A stretch of DNA of 9,823 nucleotides from an uncultured Verrucomicrobia subdivision 3 bacterium. Its GTDB lineage: Bacteria; Verrucomicrobiota; Verrucomicrobiae; Limisphaerales; CAMLLE01. Made by a program: the position numbers and the translations under genes. The notes under the pieces were generated by a model. The model saw nothing but the letters and a program-made list of their open reading frames with translations, was not told where the DNA came from and did no database searches. The DNA is taken from NCBI GenBank assembly GCA_946480555.1, contig CAMLLE010000073.1, positions 1 through 9,823 on the forward strand, given 5' to 3'. Of the stretch, positions 1-6,275 are shown one piece after another (position 1 is the stretch's first letter; each line of letters opens with the position of its first letter).

Positions 1-79
1 GTCCTCGTAATTGTCGTCGTCCTCGAAACTCGAAATAGTCGAGGACGAGGACGATTACGAGAACGACAATTGTGCACCC
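1..79. repeat. Intergenic palindromic repeat, copy A (GTCCTCG/CGAGGAC hairpin)
   Basis: Two 26-nt arms (1-26 and 39-64) are reverse complements with three mismatches and enclose a 12-nt loop (27-38), so the transcript could form a long hairpin. The right arm is built from CGAGGACGAGGACG units. It continues identically in copy C: positions 39-67 match 6319-6347 over 29 nt. Weaker similarity runs on to a shared TGCACC at about 73-78. The left arm starts at base 1, so the element may extend outside the window. It lies upstream of the receiver-kinase gene. Its shape resembles REP/MITE-type elements, but no mobilising gene is present here and that classification is inference. Confidence 0.8.
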
Positions 80-411
80 GCTGTCAGTCTGATCAGATCG
101 CAGCCGCAAGCTATTCGATTGCGAAAAGAGAACAACTCCTGTCCCTGAGCGCAAAGCACGCGTTGCACCCAGACCCGCAAATCGCCACGGTTTCAGACAC
201 TTCCATTTTATCCGCGTGAATCCGTGTCGCTCTGTGCTTAACCGAAAACAGTGGGCGTTCGTTCGACGCCGCTCTTACACGCTCCTTCACCTCGGATTGG
301 GTCAAAACCCCATAACTCTTTCGTGATGCACCCACCATCGTGAAAGGGCCGGAGCAGACGGACGCTTGCACCGTCGGCTCGATGGAAGTGAACCCTGAAA
401 TCGGAAGACGT
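80..411. other. Non-coding upstream region of the receiver-kinase gene
   Basis: I see no credible gene in this stretch. It holds a short degenerate tandem repeat, ATCCGCGTGA at 210-219 followed by ATCCGTGTCG at 220-229. It also holds a small hairpin, GGCGT at 254-258 pairing with ACGCC at 266-270. I could not find a convincing sigma-70 promoter. The open frame of the downstream kinase extends back to a GTG at 340 and an ATG at 382, so 340-411 could be coding if translation begins earlier than annotated. Confidence 0.5.
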
Positions 412-1728
412 ATGATTGCTACACAAGAAACCAGAATGCCGGCATCCGAGCGGAGGACGCTGCGGGTATTGTTGATCGAAGATTCAGAAACCGATGCCTT
501 CCTGCTGGAGCGGGCGCTCAACAAAGGCGGGCTGGTCTCGAAATGCCTGCGCATCGCCACGCGCGAGGAAATGCTGGAGGCGCTCGATGGCGAGATCTGG
601 GATGTCATTCTTGCGGACCATTCGATGCCGCTGTTCAGCGCGACGGAGGCACTGCGTATTCTGACGGAAAAGGGAATCGATGTTCCGTTCATCATCGTGT
701 CAGGCCATATCGAGGAGGAAACCGCAGTCGCGGCGATGAAATCCGGCGCGCACGATTACATCATGAAGGACCGGCTCGCGCGGCTGGTGCCGGCGGTCGA
801 ACGGGAATTGCGCGAAGCCGAAATGCGCCGGGCCCAGCGCGAATGCGAAGCTGCCCTGCGCCAGGCGCATGATGAGCTGGAAATGCGCGTTGAGCGGCGC
901 ACCGCTGCGCTGCGCGAAACGAATGCACGATTGCAATGCGCGCTGGAGGAAGGCCGCCGGCTTGAAGCAGAGCTTTTGGAAATTGCGGAGAACGAACGCC
1001 GGCGCATTGGTTTCGACATCCACGACGATCTTGGCCAGAAACTCACCGGTCTCTTGTTGCTGGCCAGGGCCGTCGAACAACGCCTCGCAGGCGAGGATCA
1101 CCCCGCGCTTGAGGACGCCCAGCATGTGGCCGAGCTGGTGGATCAGATCATTCATCACACGCACAACCTCGCGCGCCGTTTCTGTTCGCTCGACGTCCAG
1201 GGCGAGGGATTGGCCGATGCGTTGAAAGGCCTGGCGTCGAACGTCGAGAAGATGTTCGGTCTGCCTTGCACGTTGGTCATCAAGGACGAACTGCCCCCGC
1301 TGCCGGCGAACACCACGATGCAGTTTTACAAGATCGCGCAGGAAGCGATCAGCAACGCCGTCAAGCACGGCAAAGCAACGAAGGTTTGGATTACCGCCGC
1401 GTCCGTGGGGGACAAGCTCGTACTCACGGTGAAGAACGACGGACTGCCATTTTCGCTTCCGGAAGGGAAGAAGAACCGCATGGGGCTGCGAATCATGCGC
1501 TATCGCGCAAACACCGTCGGCGCCACGTTCGACATCAAACCCAATCAGAAGAACGGAACGGTGTGCACTTGCACCCTGCCGTTGACGAAAGGCGCGGTGG
1601 TGAAGCCCGCGAACGGCGCTGAACCGCCGCTGAACGCCCACGCGCGATTGAAGCCAGCAGCAGACCTGGCCATCCCGGCGCCGGTTCCTCGGATTGAGAA
1701 AACACCGGCGTTGAAGCTCGTGCCGTGA
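412..1728 (+). CDS. Hybrid receiver domain-histidine kinase (HisKA_3 type)
   Basis: A 438-aa cytoplasmic signalling protein with a receiver domain in front of a NarX/DegS-type histidine kinase. Receiver, about residues 17-130: acidic pair E23/D24, phospho-acceptor D69 in LADHSMP, S97 and K119, so all key residues are present. A charged, probably coiled-coil linker covers about 130-200. The HisKA_3 dimerisation helix has the H-box ERRRIGFDIHDDLGQ with H204. The ATPase domain has the N-box QEAISNAVKHG (N315), a reduced G1 box NDG (D343, G344) and MGLRIMRYRA at 357-366. No transmembrane segment or other sensor domain is seen, so input probably comes by phosphorylation of the receiver. After about residue 393 there is an Ala/Pro-rich tail. 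ATG 412 is chosen because GGAAG lies 4 nt upstream; in-frame alternatives are GTG 340, ATG 382 and ATG 436. HisKA_3 kinases usually pair with LuxR-type regulators, and none is in this window. Confidence 0.9.
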   Translation: MIATQETRMPASERRTLRVLLIEDSETDAFLLERALNKGGLVSKCLRIATREEMLEALDGEIWDVILADHSMPLFSATEALRILTEKGIDVPFIIVSGHIEEETAVAAMKSGAHDYIMKDRLARLVPAVERELREAEMRRAQRECEAALRQAHDELEMRVERRTAALRETNARLQCALEEGRRLEAELLEIAENERRRIGFDIHDDLGQKLTGLLLLARAVEQRLAGEDHPALEDAQHVAELVDQIIHHTHNLARRFCSLDVQGEGLADALKGLASNVEKMFGLPCTLVIKDELPPLPANTTMQFYKIAQEAISNAVKHGKATKVWITAASVGDKLVLTVKNDGLPFSLPEGKKNRMGLRIMRYRANTVGATFDIKPNQKNGTVCTCTLPLTKGAVVKPANGAEPPLNAHARLKPAADLAIPAPVPRIEKTPALKLVP

Positions 1729-1895
1729 AGGAAAAGCAAAAAGCGAATCGTCGCTACTCGCCTTTCATTGGCGGCCCCGCACGCGCTGCGAGCCGGGTTG
1801 TCGTTTCGGACGATCGAGACTTCTTTTGCGATTGAAATATTTTCGCCTCCCCTGGATTGGAGGGCCTTGTTGCAGCTGCTCGCGGCCACCCGCTC
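1729..1895. other. Convergent intergenic region
   Basis: This is the gap between the convergent kinase and DUF4861 genes. It contains only weak inverted repeats. One is AGCGA/TCGCT at 1742-1755 with a 4-nt loop. The other is an AT-rich imperfect one around 1827-1845. Neither is a convincing intrinsic terminator, because there is no strong GC stem followed by a T-run on either strand. Confidence 0.4.
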
Positions 1896-3056
1896 TTATT
1901 TCACCGAGACCTTGATGGGAGCAGCCAGGCCTTGCGCAAACTCATCCACATACATCTTCCATCCGTCCGCCGAGGTGAAGTGTCCCGCACGATCCCAGCA
2001 GAAACCCGCCCAGTAGGAGACTGTGTTGGTTGAAGACGTTTTCAGAACCAGCAGATGGTTCAATCGATCTTCGGCAACCTTCTCGATGGTTGATGGATCG
2101 GCAATCAGCGCGAGGCCCTGTTTCCCGGCATTTTTCTCCACGGATTCCCATTTCAGCAACCAGCCGCGTTCGGGGCTCGCTTGCTTTTCCTCGCCATTCA
2201 CTTTCTTCAAGCCCGCCGCGGCAGTCAGCGTCACTGGCTGATTCGGGCGCGTGAATGCCTTGTAGGTGCTGACGTAGTGATCCAGCTGGCTGCCGGCGTC
2301 GAGCGACACGCGTTTCACTTCCGAAACACTGATGCCGTTCACGTTGAACGGTTCGTAAACGAGCTCGAAGCAAACGCGGATGGGGCCGTTCGCCAGCACA
2401 CGCGAATGCACGAAGTTCCGCGAAGTCCAAAGCTGGTCGTTCGCCCACAGCCCGCTGCCTCCGTTGCCGCGACTCAATCCAGCCGAATAGAAATCTGCAC
2501 CCTCACCATGATCTGCGTGGTAATCATCGCTCAAATACCAATCGTTCAGAACCATCCGCGCGGTGCGCTTGGACCAGATGTCGATGGTGCTGCTGGAGAG
2601 CGGTTCGCCATCCCAGGTTTCCAGCGCCTTGCCATAGGTGCGATGCGCGATGCGATCGTTTTCCCAAGCGAAGTCATCGAAGCGTTCACGATTGAACCGG
2701 CCAAACGCCTTGTATTGTTCCTTGCGATAGACGTGCCTGGCGCCTTGCGTGAGCGTGAAGGTCTTCGTTTCGCCGGGAGCAAAGTCGGATTGAAAAATCA
2801 AAATGTCCGGCGTGCGATACGCATCAAAATCAGCATCGACGGCCTGCGCGAGCATGTCTGCGCCAGAGGAATCCTTCACATGAATGCGCGCGAGATCGTT
2901 TCCCAGCGGTGCGAGATCCTTGGCGGAAACTTCAATGGTCTGGCTGGCGCGTGCCAGTTGCAGCGGGTTGACCGCGGTGACCGTGAGTTCGGTGGCGGCG
3001 AAGCTTGAGCTGGTTAGAGCAAGTACAGCCAGCGGAAGAAGTTTCGTGTTCATCAT
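1896..3056 (-). CDS. Secreted DUF4861-family protein
   Basis: A 386-aa protein beginning with a signal peptide: MMNTK, then a hydrophobic Leu/Ala core and SSSFA before ATELTV, with cleavage predicted near residue 20. It is therefore exported, probably to the periplasm. I recognise DUF4861 from the ENDRIAHRTYGKALE segment and the block with DIWSKR, VLNDWY, DDYHADHGEGADFYSAG and GNGGSGLW, followed by beta-rich sequence to the C-terminus. In other bacteria this family turns up in polysaccharide, especially pectin, utilisation loci. I know of no firmly established reaction, and no other carbohydrate gene lies nearby, so its substrate cannot be inferred here. The start is set by the signal peptide; ATG 3053 is equally possible. 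The frame stays open to 3134, but that extension would bury the signal peptide. No Shine-Dalgarno is evident. The length looks complete. Confidence 0.87.
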   Translation of the reverse strand: MMNTKLLPLAVLALTSSSFAATELTVTAVNPLQLARASQTIEVSAKDLAPLGNDLARIHVKDSSGADMLAQAVDADFDAYRTPDILIFQSDFAPGETKTFTLTQGARHVYRKEQYKAFGRFNRERFDDFAWENDRIAHRTYGKALETWDGEPLSSSTIDIWSKRTARMVLNDWYLSDDYHADHGEGADFYSAGLSRGNGGSGLWANDQLWTSRNFVHSRVLANGPIRVCFELVYEPFNVNGISVSEVKRVSLDAGSQLDHYVSTYKAFTRPNQPVTLTAAAGLKKVNGEEKQASPERGWLLKWESVEKNAGKQGLALIADPSTIEKVAEDRLNHLLVLKTSSTNTVSYWAGFCWDRAGHFTSADGWKMYVDEFAQGLAAPIKVSVK

Positions 3057-3068
3057 AGAAGTGCGGTC

Positions 3069-3097
3069 TTCGTAGGTTTTCCCGTCGGACGTGTCAA
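3069..3097 (-). promoter_or_regulatory. Candidate sigma-70-like promoter for the DUF4861 gene
   Basis: On the reverse strand a perfect TTGACA (3097-3092) is followed after exactly 17 nt by TACGAA (3074-3069), which matches TATAAT at three of six positions. Transcription would start near 3062, leaving a leader of under about 10 nt before ATG 3056/3053. That fits the missing Shine-Dalgarno sequence. The prediction rests on motif matching only. Confidence 0.4.
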
Positions 3098-3136
3098 GCA
3101 CCGGTGAGGTTGCATCGCCCAAATGGAGGATCAACT

Positions 3137-3166
3137 CGAGTCCCCACTCTCCCAGAATGGGACTCG
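3137..3166 (-). terminator. Stem-loop downstream of hemW, possible transcription end
   Basis: CGAGTCCC at 3137-3144 and GGGACTCG at 3159-3166 form a perfect 8-bp stem around a 14-nt loop. An alternative inner stem, TCCCA/TGGGA at 3150-3162, competes with it. The stem begins about 20 nt past the hemW stop codon and precedes the putative DUF4861 promoter, as a terminator or mRNA 3'-end stabiliser would. No T-run follows on the reverse strand, so it is not a classical intrinsic terminator. Confidence 0.4.
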
Positions 3167-3187
3167 TGGAATTCGTCCGCCGATTTG

Positions 3188-4363
3188 CTACTTCAGGAAA
3201 AGCTCTGCGGCAGCATCAGCAAAACGGAGACCTTCGCGCGTAAGCTGAAACCGGTCCGACGCAATCTGGCCCCAGCCCTTCTCTGCCAGCTCGTTCATCT
3301 CCGCCGCCCAATCGCGGCGCAGATCGTGGCCAGTGATTTGCACGAACTGCTCGAAGGGCCAGCCGGCAACCATGCGCAATCCGAACGCAGCCGTTTCGCC
3401 GGCGCGCGCCAGCGGTTCCAGCGCTTCGCTCGATTCGATCGCGCGTTTCCCTTTTTCCAGCTGTTCGCAATAGAGCTGCGTGTTCGACCAGTTCTTCGTC
3501 CGCAGGCCTCGCACGTAACCCGTCGCACTCGGTCCCAATCCGTAAAACGATCCACCCCGCCAATAGTTCACGTTGTGCTGGCACGCCCGGCCGGGAACGT
3601 CCGGAGTTTCGTGGCGGCGCGGGGAACCATCGTCCTTCGCGAAGTTCGCAATCTCGTATTGCAGAAAACCCGCCGCTTCAGATCGACGCAACAGTTCATC
3701 ATACATGTCGCACACGAGCTCCTCGTCCACATCCACCTTCCCGGCCTGAAGCTGATGAAAGAGCGGCGTGTCTTCTTCGTAAATGACTTCGTAAGTGGAA
3801 AGATGCTCGCTTTGAAAAGCGATCGCTTCCGTCAAGGTCGTCTTCCACGCGTCCAACGTCTGCGTCGGAATGGCGAACATGAGATCGACATTGATGTTGT
3901 CGAAACCGGCCTTGCGCAGGATATCGAAGCTTTTGAAAACCATCTGGCGGCTGTGAACGCGTCCCAGCCGGTCGAGCAAGTCTTCGTCGAGCGATTGCAC
4001 TCCCATCGAAATGCGGTTCACTCCGAAATCGCGCAGCAGTTTCGCCTTGTCGAGCGACACCGTTGCAGGATTGCATTCAACGGTCCATTCCGCGGCACCG
4101 GTCAATTGCCAGCGCTCCATCGCGCACAGGATTTTTTCCCATTGATGCAGATTCAGCAGTGAAGGCGTGCCGCCGCCGAAGAAGATGGTTCGCGGCCGGA
4201 GATCGTCGGCGACCATTTCGAGCTCGCGGACCAGCGCGTCCACGTAACGGTTCACCACGTCGCCGCTGGAGGCTTCGGAGTAAAAAGCGCAGTACGAGCA
4301 TTTCTGCGCGCAGAAAGGCACGTGAACGTAGAGGCTCTCAATTGCGTGTCGCGATGTCGGCAC
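3188..4363 (-). CDS. hemW: Radical SAM heme chaperone HemW
   Basis: A 391-aa cytoplasmic radical SAM protein of the HemN/HemW family. The cluster motif is C18-AQK-C22-SY-C25 followed by AF. GGGTPS is at 63-68, VECNP at 95-99, RISMGVQS at 117-124, and YEVIYEEDTP around 191-200. The HNVNYW motif at 263-268 matches the HNxxYW signature used to tell HemW heme chaperones from true oxygen-independent coproporphyrinogen oxidases (HemN). A C-terminal HemN_C-like region follows. HemW binds heme and hands it to target proteins; many older annotations call it coproporphyrinogen III oxidase. The start is GTG 4363: an in-frame TAG lies 12 nt upstream and no earlier start exists, although no Shine-Dalgarno is visible. 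It lies 50 bp downstream of the cold-shock gene on the same strand and may be co-transcribed with it. Confidence 0.95.
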   Translation of the reverse strand: MPTSRHAIESLYVHVPFCAQKCSYCAFYSEASSGDVVNRYVDALVRELEMVADDLRPRTIFFGGGTPSLLNLHQWEKILCAMERWQLTGAAEWTVECNPATVSLDKAKLLRDFGVNRISMGVQSLDEDLLDRLGRVHSRQMVFKSFDILRKAGFDNINVDLMFAIPTQTLDAWKTTLTEAIAFQSEHLSTYEVIYEEDTPLFHQLQAGKVDVDEELVCDMYDELLRRSEAAGFLQYEIANFAKDDGSPRRHETPDVPGRACQHNVNYWRGGSFYGLGPSATGYVRGLRTKNWSNTQLYCEQLEKGKRAIESSEALEPLARAGETAAFGLRMVAGWPFEQFVQITGHDLRRDWAAEMNELAEKGWGQIASDRFQLTREGLRFADAAAELFLK

Positions 4364-4413
4364 GCTGGCAGACTAGCCGAGGCGGGAATGGAGAGCGAAA
4401 GGAATCTGCGGCG

Positions 4414-4623
4414 TCAACGAAGCCGTATTTTTTGAACGTTCTGGGCTTTCAAGCCTCGCTCGCTGGTGATCACGTCAAAGACAACTTCGTCTCCTTCAAA
4501 CAGGGTTCGAAAACCTTTTTGCTGAATGGAGCTGAAGTGTACGAAGACATCCTGTCCGGAATCCTGAACGATGAAGCCAAAACCCTTCTGGTTATCGAAC
4601 CATTTTACTTTTCCACTGGCCAT
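4414..4623 (-). CDS. Cold-shock domain protein (CspA family)
   Basis: A 69-aa single-domain cold-shock protein of normal family length. It starts [18 protein letters not shown], with RNP1 as KGFGFI (residues 13-18) and RNP2 as VFVHF (26-30). The core continues through the loop [14 protein letters not shown] to the end of the beta-barrel. Such proteins bind single-stranded RNA or DNA and act as RNA chaperones or antiterminators. Which csp paralogue this is cannot be told from sequence. The start at 4623 is firm: AGGAG lies about 6 nt upstream, and homology begins at this Met. The frame stays open upstream to 4863, but that part has no cold-shock homology and is probably leader. Confidence 0.95.
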   Translation of the reverse strand: MASGKVKWFDNQKGFGFIVQDSGQDVFVHFSSIQQKGFRTLFEGDEVVFDVITSERGLKAQNVQKIRLR

Positions 4624-4659
4624 ATAGTCTCCTGGATGACAGGCCACCTCGGCATCGGT

Positions 4660-4679
4660 ACAAGGGTACGCCCACTTGT
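4660..4679 (-). promoter_or_regulatory. Hairpin in the csp 5' leader
   Basis: On the reverse strand ACAA, a 2-nt bulge, GGG, the loop CGTA, then CCC and TTGT form a bulged 7-bp hairpin about 37 nt upstream of the csp start codon. It falls inside the predicted 5' untranslated region. Structured leaders that control cold-induced translation are known for cspA-type mRNAs; a role for this hairpin is inference. Confidence 0.3.
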
Positions 4680-4705
4680 GCCGAACAGATGGAAGCCTGC
4701 GAGCG

Positions 4706-4734
4706 AACCTAAGTAGCGTTCCAAAAACGGTCAA
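4706..4734 (-). promoter_or_regulatory. Candidate csp promoter
   Basis: On the reverse strand TTGACC (4734-4729, five of six matches to the -35 consensus) is followed after 17 nt by TAGGTT (4711-4706, three of six matches to the -10). Transcription from here would give a leader of roughly 75-80 nt. A perfect 12-bp palindrome lies just upstream of the -35 element. Confidence 0.35.
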
Positions 4735-4740
4735 GAAGGA

Positions 4741-4752
4741 GTTGTTAACAAC
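4741..4752. promoter_or_regulatory. Perfect 12-bp palindrome upstream of the csp promoter
   Basis: GTTGTTAACAAC equals its own reverse complement and starts 6 bp upstream of the candidate csp -35 box. Its size and position suit a dimeric regulator site. A palindrome this short could also occur by chance, and no regulator is identified. Confidence 0.3.
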
Positions 4753-4770
4753 CGGCACCTGAGCGTTTGA

Positions 4771-4820
4771 ACCTCGTTCTCGTCCTTGAATTTTCAGAAG
4801 GACAGCGAGGACGAGAAGAG
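4771..4820. repeat. Degenerate copy B of the GTCCTCG/CGAGGAC palindromic repeat
   Basis: TTCTCGTCCT (4777-4786) pairs with AGGACGAGAA (4808-4817). An inner pair, GTCCTT (4782-4787) with AAGGAC (4798-4803), competes for the same left arm. The vocabulary matches copies A and C, and the left arm looks like the reverse complement of their right arm with an internal deletion. It lies between the receiver-like gene and csp. A second weak hairpin, TCCCG/CGGGA at 4839-4855, sits just after the receiver-like gene's stop codon. Either could help end that transcript, but neither has a T-run. Confidence 0.45.
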
Positions 4821-4868
4821 CACTGACATTGGATTCTTTCCCGACAGGACCGGGATTCGCCAAACCGC

Positions 4869-5243
4869 TTATTCGATCTGAAGCGCCTGATCCAGGAACT
4901 GCGACAGATGCGGCAGAATGGTGGTGTCCGCCGTCACAAGCGTCGCCCCAGCCTGACGCGCCGCCTCGTGAAGCTTCGGTTGATCTTCCGGCGCAAAGGC
5001 GATCACGGGGATGTGATGGGTTTCCGGACTGGCCTTCAGCGCGCCGATCGCGGCGCAGATGTCGTTCCGCGTGGAAACCAGATCCGCGATGACCACCATC
5101 GGCTTGCTTTCCCGGGCCGCATTCACGAGGGAGGCCGGCTCTGACAGCACCTGCACGCGATACTTGAGATCCTGCAGCCGGTTTGCCAGTTGGCTCCCGG
5201 GCAGGATTTTTTCATAAGTAATCAGCGCCAGTGGTTGGATCAT
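4869..5243 (-). CDS. Small stand-alone receiver-like (CheY-fold) protein, degenerate
   Basis: A 124-aa protein that reads as a single alpha/beta receiver-like domain with no output domain. Hydrophobic strands alternate with helices: LALITY, YRVQVL, MVVIADL with D54 at the phospho-acceptor position, IPVIAFAPE, and GATLVTAD. Against a canonical receiver, the N-terminal acidic pair is missing (ITYEKI replaces an LIVDDD-like strand). The Ser/Thr position after the fourth strand is Ala/Phe, and no KP follows the fifth strand. Normal Mg2+-dependent phosphorylation is therefore doubtful, and it may work as a docking or pseudo-receiver domain. The start at ATG 5243 is chosen because similarity to the fold begins there; no Shine-Dalgarno is evident, and the upstream open frame to 5384 lacks recognisable features. 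It is divergent from the acyltransferase gene. Confidence 0.7.
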   Translation of the reverse strand: MIQPLALITYEKILPGSQLANRLQDLKYRVQVLSEPASLVNAARESKPMVVIADLVSTRNDICAAIGALKASPETHHIPVIAFAPEDQPKLHEAARQAGATLVTADTTILPHLSQFLDQALQIE

Positions 5244-5311
5244 GGGTAAAAGGATGAAAGGCGATTTCGAAAATTGCAAAAATTTTCCCAGCCGAAACGG
5301 GAGGGCAACGA

Positions 5312-6217
5312 TTGACTGGATTGATCTTTCGTGACCCCGCCGTTCCCTGTCGCGCCGCCGCGTTTGAATTCGTCCCCGACACAAGTCGGCGTTCCGGAGT
5401 GTGCGTCGAGCTGCGGAGCGAAAATCACAGTTGCCCCCGCACAGGCCAGTTGGACAATGGATGCGTGTCCAGTCGGAAACATCCCTTGCGCGTAACCGTC
5501 CGCGCCATCTGGCTCGGTGCGGAGCTGCTGCTGGCGGCGATTCGTTACATCGCCATGTGTAGCTTTACCGCGGCGGAGCAAATGCCAGCAAGGCGCGCGC
5601 GTTGGTTGCAGGCCTCCTCCCGGCGCGTGCTGCGCATCATCAACGTCCACATCAGCATTTCCGGCCCCCTGCCCGGTCGCGGCTTGCTCGTCAGCAATCA
5701 TCTGAGCTACGTGGATATTCTGACCATCGCGGCGCTTTCTCCTTCCTGCTTTGTTTCCAAACATGAAATCCGCAGCTGGCCTGTCTTCGGATGGTTTGCC
5801 CGGCTGGCCGGGACGATCTTTGTAAATCGCCAGAAGAGATTCCAAACCGCCACCGCCGCAAGCGAAATGGAGCTGGCACTGCAACGTGATGTGCTGCTGG
5901 TCCTTTTTCCCGAAGGCACGAACACCGACGGCGCCTCCGTGCTGCCATTCAAGTCATCACTGCTCGAACCCGTCATTCGCACACGGCCGGAACTGACGGT
6001 CGCAGCGATCCGCTACGAACTGGACGATGGCGACCCGGCCTATGACGTCTGCTATTGGGGCGACATGGTGCTGGTGCCGCACATGTTTAAGCTGCTCAGC
6101 AAAGGGCACGTGCGCGCGTATGTGAAATTTGCCCCGTTCGAACAGTCATTCGCCGATCGTAAACAGCTGGCGCACGCGCTGCGGGAAGAAGTGTTGCGGT
6201 TGAGGGCGTCGCCTTGA
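5312..6217 (+). CDS. PlsC-type 1-acylglycerol-3-phosphate O-acyltransferase
   Basis: A membrane-associated lysophospholipid acyltransferase, likely adding the second acyl chain in phosphatidic acid synthesis. Numbering is from the TTG at 5312 (301 aa). A hydrophobic segment at about 64-82 anchors the protein. NHLSYVD (129-135) is the catalytic NHX4D box with H130 and D135. IFVNRQKR is at 169-176, LFPEGTNTDG at 198-207 is the substrate-binding EGT box, and VLPFKSSLLEP at 210-220 is the fourth motif. The start is uncertain. TTG 5312 has a strong GGAGGG 6 nt upstream, but the first 50-odd residues, rich in Cys, Arg and Ser, have no family similarity. TTG 5486 (with GGAAA upstream) or GTG 5465 would give about 243-250 aa, closer to usual PlsC size, starting just before the hydrophobic segment. 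Related enzymes acylate other lysolipids, so the exact substrate is not proven. Confidence 0.9.
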   Translation: MTGLIFRDPAVPCRAAAFEFVPDTSRRSGVCVELRSENHSCPRTGQLDNGCVSSRKHPLRVTVRAIWLGAELLLAAIRYIAMCSFTAAEQMPARRARWLQASSRRVLRIINVHISISGPLPGRGLLVSNHLSYVDILTIAALSPSCFVSKHEIRSWPVFGWFARLAGTIFVNRQKRFQTATAASEMELALQRDVLLVLFPEGTNTDGASVLPFKSSLLEPVIRTRPELTVAAIRYELDDGDPAYDVCYWGDMVLVPHMFKLLSKGHVRAYVKFAPFEQSFADRKQLAHALREEVLRLRASP

Positions 6218-6275
6218 TGGCGGCTGGCAACCCCGCGCTGATGGTTCCTTGTTAAACACCTCAGAATGGATTGAA

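Noticed and set aside
1..67. CRISPR-like reading of the repeated GTCCTCG/CGAGGAC units
   Set aside because: The units are contiguous 6-7 nt words within one palindrome, without regular spacers, and the next copy is more than 4 kb away. No cas genes are present.
700..1641. Long reverse-strand open frame opposite the receiver-kinase gene
   Set aside because: It is the antisense shadow of a GC-rich gene with clear receiver and kinase motifs on the other strand. Its own translation shows no recognisable family.
2181..3008. 275-codon forward open frame opposite the DUF4861 gene
   Set aside because: The reverse strand has a signal peptide and DUF4861 motifs throughout; this is its shadow.
3104..4162. 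352-codon forward open frame opposite hemW
   Set aside because: Its complement encodes the complete radical SAM and HNxxYW motifs of HemW. The forward translation has no coherent domain.
5240..5884. 214-codon reverse open frame overlapping the acyltransferase gene
   Set aside because: The forward strand carries the ordered PlsC motifs (NHX4D, FPEGT). The reverse frame is Gly/Asp/Gln-rich without family similarity.
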